A DNA stretch of 64,000 nt from Hyphomicrobiales bacterium. Lineage in GTDB: Bacteria > Pseudomonadota > Alphaproteobacteria > Rhizobiales > Beijerinckiaceae. Location: contig CANFLM010000003.1 in NCBI GenBank assembly GCA_947447895.1, positions 1-64,000 of the forward strand. Direction: 5' to 3'. Every line of letters begins with the position of its first letter. Positions within the stretch are counted from its first letter, which is position 1. The notes beneath the pieces were generated by a model. The model was not told the DNA's origin, searched no databases, and was given only the letters and a program-made list of their open reading frames with translations. Below are positions 37,517 to 45,889 of this stretch, piece after piece. A program made the position numbers and the translations under genes.

Positions 37517-38371
37517 ATGGCCAATCACAAGCAGCACAAACAGCAACGGCAGATCACGGCACGCGAGCCGTCGGTCGAACTGCCTGCCTCCGCCCATTCT
37601 CCGCTGTCATCGGACAAGCAGATGGCCTCCCCCAGCTATCGCCTGCCGATACTGGACCAGGATTTCCTGCTCAGTGATTCCCAGCGCGGCATGCGGTTCA
37701 TGCTCGAATACGAGAAAACCGAGGAGATCATGCGGGCATGGAAAATCATGTCCACCGTGGTGGTGTTCGGCAGCGCGCGTGTGCGCGAGGACGGGCCGGG
37801 CCGCCAGCCCTTCTGGTATCACGAAGCCCGCCGCTTTGCCCGCATGTGCTCGGCCCATGGCACGAGTCCGGATCCGGTGACCGGAGAGCGCCACAATGTG
37901 ATCTGCACGGGTGGCGGACCGGGCATCATGGAAGCGGCCAATCGCGGAGCATTCGAGGTCGGGGCCCCTTCGATCGGGCTCAACATCACCTTGCCGCACG
38001 AGCAATGTCCCAATCCCTATATGACGCCGGAACTGACAATGAATTTCCATTATTTCGCCATGCGCAAAATGCATTTTGCCATGCGGGCCTGTGCCATTGT
38101 TGCCTTTCCCGGCGGGTTCGGGACCTTTGATGAATTGTTCGAATTGCTCACCCTGAGCCAGACCGGAAAATCCACCAAAAGCCGTTTTGTGCTGTTCGAC
38201 AGAGCCTATTGGTCCAGCGTCGTCAATTTCGATGCCTTGGTCAGCAATGGCATGATCAGCCAAACCGATCTCGATATGATCCACTATGCCGAGACCGCCG
38301 AGCAGGCCTGGGAGATGATCGAACAAGACCAGCTCAAAAAAGAAGCGAAAACAAACCTTAATTCCGGCTGA
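37517..38371 (+). CDS. LOG family protein (lysine decarboxylase-like, nucleotide phosphoribohydrolase-type)
   Basis: 284 residues. A Rossmann-like domain shows VVVFGSARV, ICTGGGPGIMEAANRGAF and the LOG signature PGGFGTFDELFE (about residues 197-208) that binds the phosphoribosyl group. Cytokinin-activating LOG and bacterial PpnN-type enzymes hydrolyse nucleotide monophosphates to base and ribose 5-phosphate. The first 80 residues are a family-specific extension. It follows pobA by 24 bases, possibly co-transcribed but with no obvious functional tie. Confidence 0.87.
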   Translation: MANHKQHKQQRQITAREPSVELPASAHSPLSSDKQMASPSYRLPILDQDFLLSDSQRGMRFMLEYEKTEEIMRAWKIMSTVVVFGSARVREDGPGRQPFWYHEARRFARMCSAHGTSPDPVTGERHNVICTGGGPGIMEAANRGAFEVGAPSIGLNITLPHEQCPNPYMTPELTMNFHYFAMRKMHFAMRACAIVAFPGGFGTFDELFELLTLSQTGKSTKSRFVLFDRAYWSSVVNFDALVSNGMISQTDLDMIHYAETAEQAWEMIEQDQLKKEAKTNLNSG

Positions 38372-38447
38372 AAACAGCCGAAATATCTTGCAATGATCGG
38401 TATTTATCCGATGATTTGACAGTCTATTCTACAGGGGAGAGGCTTTG

Positions 38448-39872
38448 ATGGATGATTTCGATGTCGTGGTCAGGGGTGGCACGGTGGTGACAGCCTCCGA
38501 CGTGATGCAATGCGATATCGGCATCAGGGACGGCCGCATCGCCGCTCTCGCCGACCACATCAGCGGAGCCAAAACCGAAATCGACGCGACCGGACTGCTG
38601 GTCATGCCCGGCGGCATCGATAGCCATGTGCATCTGTGCCAGAACAGTCCCGGCATCAGAATGGCCGATGATTTTGTCTCCGGTTCGATGGCGGCGGTGG
38701 CGGGCGGCAATACCACCATCATTCCCTTTGCCACCCAACCGCGCGGAGCTTCGCTGCGCGACAGCGTCACGCAATACCAGAAACTCGCCGAGGGCAACTG
38801 CATTGCCGATTACGGCATCCACCTGATCATCACCGATCCCACCCCCTCGATTCTGGGTCAGGAATTGCCTGCGCTGGTGGCCGATGGCTACACCTCGTTC
38901 AAGGTGTTCATGACCTATGACGATATGGTGCTCAACGACCGCCAGCTGCTCGATGTGTTCGATGTGGCTCGGCGCGAGAAGGCCTTGGTAATGGTCCATT
39001 GCGAAGGCTATGATTCCATCAAGTTCATGACCGAACGGCTCGAAGCGGCAGGCCGCACCGCCCCCTATTATCATGGCAAATCGCGCCCCGAACTGGTCGA
39101 GCGCGAAGCCGCCCACCGCGCCATCAGCCATGCCGAACTGGTCGATGTGCCGATCATGATCGTGCATGTGTCGGGCCGCCAGGCGATGGAGCAAATCCGC
39201 TGGGCCCAACAGCGTGGCCTCAAAGTCTATGGCGAGACCTGCCCGCAATATATCTCGCTGACCGAGGAGGATATGAAGGGCACCAATTTCGACGAGACAG
39301 GCGGCAAATATGTCTGTTCCCCTCCGCCGCGCGACCGCGACGGCTGGGAGGCCATCTGGGAAGGCTTGCGCACCGGCGTGTTCCAGACCTTCTCCTCCGA
39401 CCATTGCCCGTTTGTCTATGACAGTGCCGAGGGAAAGCTGAACCCCAAGGGCAAGCAATCGTTCCGCTATGTGCCCAACGGCATTCCGGGGGTTGAGACG
39501 CGGCTGCCGATTCTCTTCTCGGAAGGGGTCTCGAAAGGCCGCATCACGCTGGAACAGTTTGTGGCCTTGACCTCGACCAACCATGCCAAGATTTACGGCC
39601 TCTATCCGCAAAAGGGCTCGATTGCGGTCGGCGCGGATGCCGACCTGGTGCTGTGGGATGCCAATCGCACGGTGACCATCTCGCAAAGCCTGTTGCATCA
39701 CGGCTCGGACTACACGCCCTGGGAGGGTTATGAGGTCAAAGGCTGGCCGGTCAAAACCATCCTGCGCGGCGATGTGGTGTTTGATGACGGCAAGGTGGTC
39801 GGCAAGCCAGGCTCGGGCCGTTTCCTCAAACGCGCCTTGTCACCCTATGCAGTGCCGAACGGCATCGACTGA
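38448..39872 (+). CDS. hydA: Dihydropyrimidinase / D-hydantoinase family amidohydrolase
   Basis: 474 residues from the ATG at 38448; TTG at 38445 is possible but GGGGAGAG fits the ATG. All metal-centre residues of cyclic amidohydrolases are present: H60 and H62 (SHVHL), K152 as carboxylated lysine (SFKVFM), H184 (VHCEG), H240 (VHVSG) and D318 (SSDHCPF). It hydrolyses dihydropyrimidines or 5-substituted hydantoins. No PydA/PydB or carbamoylase gene is in the cluster, so the natural substrate may be another cyclic amide. It precedes the Liv system 2 genes. Confidence 0.9.
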   Translation: MDDFDVVVRGGTVVTASDVMQCDIGIRDGRIAALADHISGAKTEIDATGLLVMPGGIDSHVHLCQNSPGIRMADDFVSGSMAAVAGGNTTIIPFATQPRGASLRDSVTQYQKLAEGNCIADYGIHLIITDPTPSILGQELPALVADGYTSFKVFMTYDDMVLNDRQLLDVFDVARREKALVMVHCEGYDSIKFMTERLEAAGRTAPYYHGKSRPELVEREAAHRAISHAELVDVPIMIVHVSGRQAMEQIRWAQQRGLKVYGETCPQYISLTEEDMKGTNFDETGGKYVCSPPPRDRDGWEAIWEGLRTGVFQTFSSDHCPFVYDSAEGKLNPKGKQSFRYVPNGIPGVETRLPILFSEGVSKGRITLEQFVALTSTNHAKIYGLYPQKGSIAVGADADLVLWDANRTVTISQSLLHHGSDYTPWEGYEVKGWPVKTILRGDVVFDDGKVVGKPGSGRFLKRALSPYAVPNGID

Positions 39873-40037
39873 AGCTGAATCGTCAAAAGGCAGGCACAAC
39901 ACGTCCTGTTGCGTGCAAGCACTGAGGCACTCGCCTTGACGCTTGTGCCATCAAGACGGTAAAATGTTCGCAATATGAAAAAACGTTCGCATGGTGAACA
40001 AATCCCATGAAGAACCGATCACAAGAGAGGGACACCG

Positions 40038-41240
40038 ATGAGCAACCATCCATTTTCCAAACGCGTCTGGCTGACCGCCCCCGTGCTGGCCGGTCTGAGC
40101 CTGCTGGCTCCACAGTTCCCGCAGCCGGCCGCAGCGCAAGACACCGTTAAGATCGGCGTGATCCTGCCGATGACCGGCCCGTCCAGTTCAACCGGACGCC
40201 AGCAGGAAGCAGCCGCCAAACTGTTCATCCAGCAGAATGGCGCAACCGTGGCCGGCAAGAAAATCGAGTTGATCATCAAGGACGATACCGGCGCACCCGA
40301 CGTTACCAAGCGTCTTGCCCAGGAACTGGTTGTCAATGACAAGGTCAGCGTGCTGCTCGGCTTCGGCTTGACGCCTCTCGCGCTCTCGGTGGCCCCGCTG
40401 GCGACCCAGGCCAAGGTGCCGCAGATCGTCACCGCCGCTGCAACCGCGATGATCACCGAACAGTCACCCTTCATCGTCCGCACCAGCTTCACCCTGCCGC
40501 AAGCCTCTGTGCCGATGGCGGAATGGAGCCTGAAAAACAACATCAAGAAAGTCGTGACACTGGTCACCGATTACGGCCCGGGTCTGGATGCTGAAAAATG
40601 GTTCAGCGATACCATGACCAAAGGCGGCGGCACGGTGGTCGAAAATCTGCGCGTGCCCTTGCGCAACCCCGATTTTGCTCCCTTCCTGCAGCGCGTGAAG
40701 GATGCCTCGCCTGATGCGGTGTTCGTGTTTGTGCCATCGGGCTTCGGTGCGGCCTTCATGAAACAGTTTGTCGAGCGCGGCTTTGACAAAGCAGGCATCA
40801 AGCTGATTGCCACAGGCGATGTCACCGATGACGATCTGTTGCAGGAAATCGGCGATCCGGCGCTTGGCGTGGTGAACACCCATCACTATTCGGCATCGCA
40901 TAACTCGCCCGAAAACAAGGCATTTGTCGAAGCCTTCCGCAAAGCCAACAACAATATGCGCCCGAACTTCATGGCTGTCGGCGCCTATGACGGCATGCAA
41001 CTGGTCTACAAGGCCCTGGAAAAGACCAAAGGCAATACGGATGGCGAAGCCCTGATGGCCGCGATGAAAGGCATGAGCTGGACCTCGGTCCGCGGTCCTG
41101 TCTCGATTGATCCCGACACCCGCGACATTGTGCAGAACATCTATGTGCGCAAGGTCGAAAAAGTCGGCAACGAGCTCTACAATCAGGAATTTGCCACCAT
41201 CGAGGCGGTCAAGGACCCTTTCAAGGCTGCCAAGAAATAA
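40038..41240 (+). CDS. Liv system 2 substrate-binding protein
   Basis: 400 residues with GAGAGGG ribosome binding site. A Sec signal peptide (VWLTAPVLAGLSLLA) ends near PAAAQ-DTVKIG. The type 1 periplasmic binding fold starts with KIGVILPMTGPSSSTGRQQEA. The neighbouring hydA suggests a cyclic ureide, hydantoin or pyrimidine-like ligand, or a related amino acid (inference). A strong hairpin follows the gene. Confidence 0.9.
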   Translation: MSNHPFSKRVWLTAPVLAGLSLLAPQFPQPAAAQDTVKIGVILPMTGPSSSTGRQQEAAAKLFIQQNGATVAGKKIELIIKDDTGAPDVTKRLAQELVVNDKVSVLLGFGLTPLALSVAPLATQAKVPQIVTAAATAMITEQSPFIVRTSFTLPQASVPMAEWSLKNNIKKVVTLVTDYGPGLDAEKWFSDTMTKGGGTVVENLRVPLRNPDFAPFLQRVKDASPDAVFVFVPSGFGAAFMKQFVERGFDKAGIKLIATGDVTDDDLLQEIGDPALGVVNTHHYSASHNSPENKAFVEAFRKANNNMRPNFMAVGAYDGMQLVYKALEKTKGNTDGEALMAAMKGMSWTSVRGPVSIDPDTRDIVQNIYVRKVEKVGNELYNQEFATIEAVKDPFKAAKK

Positions 41241-41278
41241 GACCCGCTTCACATCAACGAAGCATCACTGCATCACAA

Positions 41279-41320
41279 GGGGGCGCGAACGGTTGACGAA
41301 AACCGTTTCGCCCCCACTTT
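41279..41320 (+). terminator. Strong hairpin after the Liv system 2 binding-protein gene (attenuator)
   Basis: GGGGGCG pairs with CGCCCCC and GAACGGTT with AACCGTTT (41279-41294 with 41301-41315), followed by a short ACTTTAT. The weak T-run suggests partial termination or 3' stabilisation of the binding-protein message before livH. Confidence 0.7.
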
Positions 41321-41385
41321 ATGCGATAGACTATTGTTCTTGGTTATTGTGATCCCGAAGCCGGCGACAGGAAAAGACCCCTTCC

Positions 41386-42246
41386 ATGCTGACGATCCTC
41401 TTTGATGGCATAGCTTACGGGATGCTGCTGTTCGTGCTGGCTTGCGGACTGAGCGTCACCATGGGCCTGATGAATTTCATCAACCTGTCGCATGGCGTGT
41501 TTTCGATGGCAGGCGGCTATATCACCGCTTTTCTCATCAACCGCTGGGGCGTGCCGTTTCTGCTCTGTCTGCCTTTGGCATTTCTGTTTTCTGCCGCCCT
41601 CGGCATGGTGCTGGAACGTACGCTGTATCGCAGGCTTTATGCCCGCAGCCATCTTGACCAGGTCCTGTTCACCATCGGCATTGTGTTCATGGCGGTGGCC
41701 GCTGTTGATTATGTGATCGGCTCGCAGCAGCAAACTGTCAAATTGCCCGACCTCCTGAAAGGCCGCGTCGACATTCTGGGCGGCAGCATCGGTCTCTACC
41801 GTGTCTTCATCATCGCCTTGTGCGGCTGTCTGGCCGTGACCATCCAGATGCTGCTGGTCAAGACGCGGTTCGGCAGCCAGTTGCGTGCCGCCGTGGATGA
41901 TCCGCGCGTGGCGCGCGGCATGGGCATCAATGTCAACACGGTGTTCGCCATCACCTTTGCCGTCGGCTCCGGTCTGGCGGGATTGGGTGGCGCGCTGGGC
42001 ACCGACATTCTCGGGATGGATCCGACCTTTCCGATCAAATTCATGATCTATTTTCTGATCGTCGTGACGGTGGGCGGCACCAGCGGCATCACCGGTGCCT
42101 TTTTCGCATCGCTGATCCTCGGCATCGCCGATGTCGGCGGCAAATATTATGTGCCGCAAATCGGCGCCTTTATCATCTATGCCCTGATGGTGGTGGTGCT
42201 GATCATCCGTCCGCAAGGACTGTTCAGCCGCAGCAGGGGGAAATGA
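41386..42246 (+). CDS. livH: Liv system 2 permease (LivH)
   Basis: 286 residues, about eight helices, with MLLFVLACGLSVTMGLMNFI near the start, a LivH-type MNFINLSHGVFSM block and the VLIIRPQGLFSR C-terminus. The stop overlaps livM as ATGA. Confidence 0.92.
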   Translation: MLTILFDGIAYGMLLFVLACGLSVTMGLMNFINLSHGVFSMAGGYITAFLINRWGVPFLLCLPLAFLFSAALGMVLERTLYRRLYARSHLDQVLFTIGIVFMAVAAVDYVIGSQQQTVKLPDLLKGRVDILGGSIGLYRVFIIALCGCLAVTIQMLLVKTRFGSQLRAAVDDPRVARGMGINVNTVFAITFAVGSGLAGLGGALGTDILGMDPTFPIKFMIYFLIVVTVGGTSGITGAFFASLILGIADVGGKYYVPQIGAFIIYALMVVVLIIRPQGLFSRSRGK

Positions 42247-43235
42247 GCATGACCCCGACCGCCCACCAGATGATGCTTGATCAGGCGCGCTGGCGCTGGA
42301 GCGAAAGCCTGTTCTGGCTGTTGAGCCTTGGCGTGCTGTTTGCCTTCCCGTCCAAAGCCCTGCTGTTCAGCCAGATTGCGATTATGGGTCTGTTCGCTTT
42401 GTCGCTGGATCTGATCCTCGGCTATGGCGGCATTGTCTCGCTTGGCCATGCCGCCTTTTTCGGGGTGGGAGCCTATGCGGCAGGCCTGATGGCCAAGCAT
42501 GGTTTGGGCGATCCCCTGCTCGGGCTGGCGGTGGCGGCCGCTGTGGCCGCCTGCGTCGGGTGGCTGACCAGTTTTCTCCTGTTGCGCGGAAGCGATCTGA
42601 CGCGGCTGATGGTGACGCTGGGCATCGCGCTGATGCTGTTCGAACTGGCCAACCGCATGGCCTCGATCACCGGCGGGGCCGATGGCTTGCAGGGCATGAT
42701 GGTGGGGCCGGTGCTCGGCCTGTTCAGCTTCGATCTGTTCGGCAAGACGGCCTATCTTTATGCGCTGTCGGTGCTGTTCGTGCTGTTTCTGTTGGCCCGG
42801 AAAATTGTGCACTCGACCTTTGGCCTGTCTTTGCGCGCGGTCAAGGGCAATGCCCTGCGCGCCGGCGCGATCGGCATTTCAGCCTCGAGCCGGCTGGTCG
42901 CCATCTATACGCTGTCAGCGGCCTTTGCAGGCATTGCCGGCGCGCTGTCGGCACAGACGACCCAGCTTGTGTCACTGGATGTGCTGGATTTCCACCGCTC
43001 GGCCGATGTGATGCTGGTGCTGGTGATCGGCGGTGTCGGCTGGCTCTATGGCGGCATCATCGGCGCGATCATGTTTACCCTGATGCAGGATTGGCTGGCG
43101 GGTATAACACCTCAATATTGGGAGTTCTGGATCGGGCTGGTGCTGGTCTGCCTGGTTCTGGTCGGCCATGACCGGATCGGCGCAGGCGTAAAATCCATGG
43201 TCGCCCGTATCAGCGGCAAAGGGAGTGCGGCATGA
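42243..43235 (+). CDS. livM: Liv system 2 permease (LivM)
   Basis: 330 residues with the LivM pattern LGYGGIVSLGHAAFFGVGAY and AIGISASSRLVAIYTLSAAF, eight or more helices, and a cytoplasmic C-terminal tail. Overlaps both neighbours by 4 bp. Confidence 0.92.
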   Translation: MSMTPTAHQMMLDQARWRWSESLFWLLSLGVLFAFPSKALLFSQIAIMGLFALSLDLILGYGGIVSLGHAAFFGVGAYAAGLMAKHGLGDPLLGLAVAAAVAACVGWLTSFLLLRGSDLTRLMVTLGIALMLFELANRMASITGGADGLQGMMVGPVLGLFSFDLFGKTAYLYALSVLFVLFLLARKIVHSTFGLSLRAVKGNALRAGAIGISASSRLVAIYTLSAAFAGIAGALSAQTTQLVSLDVLDFHRSADVMLVLVIGGVGWLYGGIIGAIMFTLMQDWLAGITPQYWEFWIGLVLVCLVLVGHDRIGAGVKSMVARISGKGSAA

Positions 43236-43984
43236 GCATCGCACTGGCAACCCATGACCTCGTCAAGAATTTCGGCGGCTTGCGGGCCACCGACCACGTC
43301 TCGCTCACCATCAATACCGGTGCGCGCCACGCGCTGATCGGGCCGAACGGGGCGGGCAAGACCACGCTGATCAATCTGCTGACCGGCGTGTTGACCCCCT
43401 CGCAGGGCAGTATCACGCTGGAAGGCGACAACATCACCCGCCTCAGCCAGCATGCGCGGGTGCAGCGCGGGCTGGTCCGCACTTTCCAGATCAACCAGCT
43501 GTTTGCCGATATGAGCCCGCTGCAGTCGCTCTGTCTGGCAGTCTCGGAGCGCCACCATCAGGGCCGCGACTGGTGGCGTGTGGCGGGGTCCAGCAAGGCC
43601 TATGTCGACGAGGCCGAAGACATTCTCGCCCGCTTCGGCTTGCGCGATGTCATGATGCAACAGACCCGCTTGTTGCCCTATGGCAAACAGCGCCTGCTTG
43701 AAATTGCTTTGGCCATTGCCTGCAAGCCGCGCGTGTTGCTGCTCGACGAACCGGCCGCAGGCGTGCCGGAAGAGGAACGCCACGAGATCATCGATATTCT
43801 CGCCGACCTGCCCAAGGATGTCACCGTGGTGCTGATCGAACATGATATGGATCTGGTGTTCAGCTTTGCCGACCGCATCTCGGTGCTGGTCAATGGCGCT
43901 TTGCTGACCGAGGGCGGGGTTGACGAGATCGCCCGCGATCCGCAGGTGCGCGCGGTCTATCTGGGAGAATCCGGACATGAGTGA
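43232..43984 (+). CDS. livG: Liv system 2 ATP-binding protein (LivG)
   Basis: 250 residues: Walker A IGPNGAGKTTLIN, the LivG-type RTFQINQLF Q-loop region, a degenerate signature (LPYGKQRLLEIALAI) typical of LivG, and Walker B RVLLLDEPAAGVPEEE. Overlaps livM by 4 bp and livF by 8 bp. Confidence 0.92.
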   Translation: MSIALATHDLVKNFGGLRATDHVSLTINTGARHALIGPNGAGKTTLINLLTGVLTPSQGSITLEGDNITRLSQHARVQRGLVRTFQINQLFADMSPLQSLCLAVSERHHQGRDWWRVAGSSKAYVDEAEDILARFGLRDVMMQQTRLLPYGKQRLLEIALAIACKPRVLLLDEPAAGVPEEERHEIIDILADLPKDVTVVLIEHDMDLVFSFADRISVLVNGALLTEGGVDEIARDPQVRAVYLGESGHE

Positions 43985-44726
43985 GCCTGCACAACCCGAC
44001 CTCCTCACGCTCGAGCATCTGGCTGCCGGCTATGGCGAGGCGCGCGTGCTCAACGGCCTGTCGCTGTCGCTGAAAGACGGCCGCTCGCTGGCTTTGCTGG
44101 GTCGCAACGGCACCGGCAAAACCACGCTGATCAATTCGCTGATCGGCCTGACCACATGGCAGGGCGGGCGGATCCGTTTCGGCGGGCAGGACATCACCAC
44201 AATGCCGGCCGAACAGCGCGCCCATAGCGGCATCGGCTGGGTGCCGCAGGAGCGCAATATCTTCAAATCGCTCACAGTCGAGGAAAACATGACGGCCGTG
44301 GCTTGCGCCGGACCATGGACCGTGGCGCGCGTCTACGACATGTTTCCGCGCCTCAAAGAACGCCGGCGCAATCTCGGCAACCAGCTTTCGGGTGGCGAGC
44401 AGCAGATGCTGGCGATCGGCCGCGCGCTGGTGCTCAACCCGCGCCTGCTGCTACTGGACGAGCCGACCGAGGGGCTGGCGCCGATCATTGTCGACGAGGT
44501 GTTGCGGGCCTTGCGCCGGCTGGCCCAGGACGAGGGCCTGTCGATGATCATTGTCGAGCAAAAGGCCCAGAAAATTCTCGGCTTCACCGATGACGCGATC
44601 ATTCTGGATCGCGGTAGCATCGTGCATCATGCCCCGAGCGCCGAACTGCTCAAGGATCAGGCCATTCTCGACCAGCATCTGGGCGCTGTCGGCAAGACCG
44701 CACCCCAACCGTCACAACCGCAATAA
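43977..44726 (+). CDS. livF: Liv system 2 ATP-binding protein (LivF)
   Basis: 249 residues from the ATG at 43977 (MSEPAQPDLLTLEHL), overlapping livG by 8 bp. Walker A LGRNGTGKTTLIN, signature LSGGEQQMLAIGRAL and Walker B RLLLLDEPTEGLAP are complete. The C-terminal VEQKAQKILGFTDDA block is typical for LivF. Confidence 0.92.
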   Translation: MSEPAQPDLLTLEHLAAGYGEARVLNGLSLSLKDGRSLALLGRNGTGKTTLINSLIGLTTWQGGRIRFGGQDITTMPAEQRAHSGIGWVPQERNIFKSLTVEENMTAVACAGPWTVARVYDMFPRLKERRRNLGNQLSGGEQQMLAIGRALVLNPRLLLLDEPTEGLAPIIVDEVLRALRRLAQDEGLSMIIVEQKAQKILGFTDDAIILDRGSIVHHAPSAELLKDQAILDQHLGAVGKTAPQPSQPQ

Positions 44727-44737
44727 AGGAATACGCC

Positions 44738-45838
44738 ATGCAACGCACCAAGCCACCCTTCCGCGCCGATCAGGTTGGCAGCCTCCTGCGCAGCGAACCG
44801 CTCAAGAAAGCCCGCACGGATTTCGCCAATGGCCAATTGGATGCCGCCGGCCTGAAGGCTGTGGAAGATCAGGAAATTCTGGCGCTGGTCAAAAAGCAGG
44901 AGAGCATCGGACTGGACAGCGTCACCGACGGCGAATTCCGTCGGGCCTTCTGGCATTTCGATTTTCTCGGTGGTTTGGGCGGCGTTGAAACCTTCGAATC
45001 CGATCAGGGAATCCAGTTCAAAGGTGTGCAGACCAAAGCCACCGGCGTGCGGGTGACCGGCAAGGTCCATTACAAGCCGCATCCGATGGTCGAGCATTTC
45101 CGCTATCTCAAAAGCGTGACCAGCAAGACCGCCAAAATGACCATCCCCTCGCCCTCGATGCTGCACTATCGCGGCGGCCGCAAGGTGATCAATATGGGTG
45201 TCTATCCGGAGATGGACGGCTTCTATGACGATCTGGGCACGGCCTATGCCGGAGCGGTCAAAGACTTTGCCGATGCCGGTTGCCGCTATCTGCAGCTCGA
45301 CGATGTCAGCTTTGCATATCTGTGCGACCCGGAACAACGCCAGATGCTGACCGAGCGCGGCGACGATCCGGTCAAACAGCCGCATATCTATGCGGGCATG
45401 ATCAACCGGGCGATCCGCGACCGTCCGTCCGACATGGTGATTTCGATGCATCTGTGCCGTGGCAATTTCCGCTCGACCTTTATCGCATCGGGCGGTTACG
45501 AGCCGATCGCAGAATTGCTGTTCAACGAGGTCAATGTCGATGCCTATTTCATGGAGTGGGACAGCGATCGCGCGGGCGGCTTCGAACCGCTGCGTTTCCT
45601 GCCCAAGGGCAAGTCGGTGGTGCTGGGTCTGGTGACCTCGAAAACCGGCGTGCTGGAAAGCCGCGACGCCTTGCTGCGCCGGATCGAGGAAGCGGCCAAA
45701 TTCGCTCCGCTCGACCAGCTGTGCCTGTCGCCGCAATGCGGCTTCGCCTCGACCGAGGAAGGCAATGTGCTGGCCGGTGACGAACAATGGGCCAAACTGG
45801 AGATGATTGTCTCGGTGGCCAAAGAATTCTGGGGCTAA
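44738..45838 (+). CDS. MetE-like cobalamin-independent methionine synthase family protein
   Basis: 366 residues corresponding to the C-terminal catalytic half of MetE only. Zinc ligands align as H238 and C240 (SMHLCRGN) and C334 (SPQCGF), and the N-terminal RADQVGSLLR block matches the family. Stand-alone members use S-, Se- or other methyl or alkyl donors and are poorly characterised; methionine synthesis from folate would need the missing N-terminal half. Its place 11 bases after livF in the hydA-Liv operon suggests a catabolic (demethylating or thiol-transfer) job. The stop codon lies inside a 15-bp tandem repeat. Confidence 0.86.
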   Translation: MQRTKPPFRADQVGSLLRSEPLKKARTDFANGQLDAAGLKAVEDQEILALVKKQESIGLDSVTDGEFRRAFWHFDFLGGLGGVETFESDQGIQFKGVQTKATGVRVTGKVHYKPHPMVEHFRYLKSVTSKTAKMTIPSPSMLHYRGGRKVINMGVYPEMDGFYDDLGTAYAGAVKDFADAGCRYLQLDDVSFAYLCDPEQRQMLTERGDDPVKQPHIYAGMINRAIRDRPSDMVISMHLCRGNFRSTFIASGGYEPIAELLFNEVNVDAYFMEWDSDRAGGFEPLRFLPKGKSVVLGLVTSKTGVLESRDALLRRIEEAAKFAPLDQLCLSPQCGFASTEEGNVLAGDEQWAKLEMIVSVAKEFWG

Positions 45839-45863
45839 GAAGTCCGGTGCTAAGAAGTCCGGG
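45834..45863 (+). repeat. 15-bp tandem duplication at the stop codon of the MetE-like gene
   Basis: GCTAAGAAGTCCGG occurs at 45834-45847 and 45849-45862. The first copy contains the TAA stop, so the gene end has been duplicated into the 3' region. Confidence 0.85.
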
Positions 45864-45882
45864 GCTCGTTCAGGCCCCGGAC
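45857..45882. terminator. GC-rich hairpin between convergent genes
   Basis: A 9-bp stem GTCCGGGGC with GCCCCGGAC (45857-45865 with 45874-45882). There is no T-run on either strand, so it is more likely a 3' stabiliser or factor-assisted terminator for both converging operons. Confidence 0.5.
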
Positions 45883-45889
45883 CCAATCT

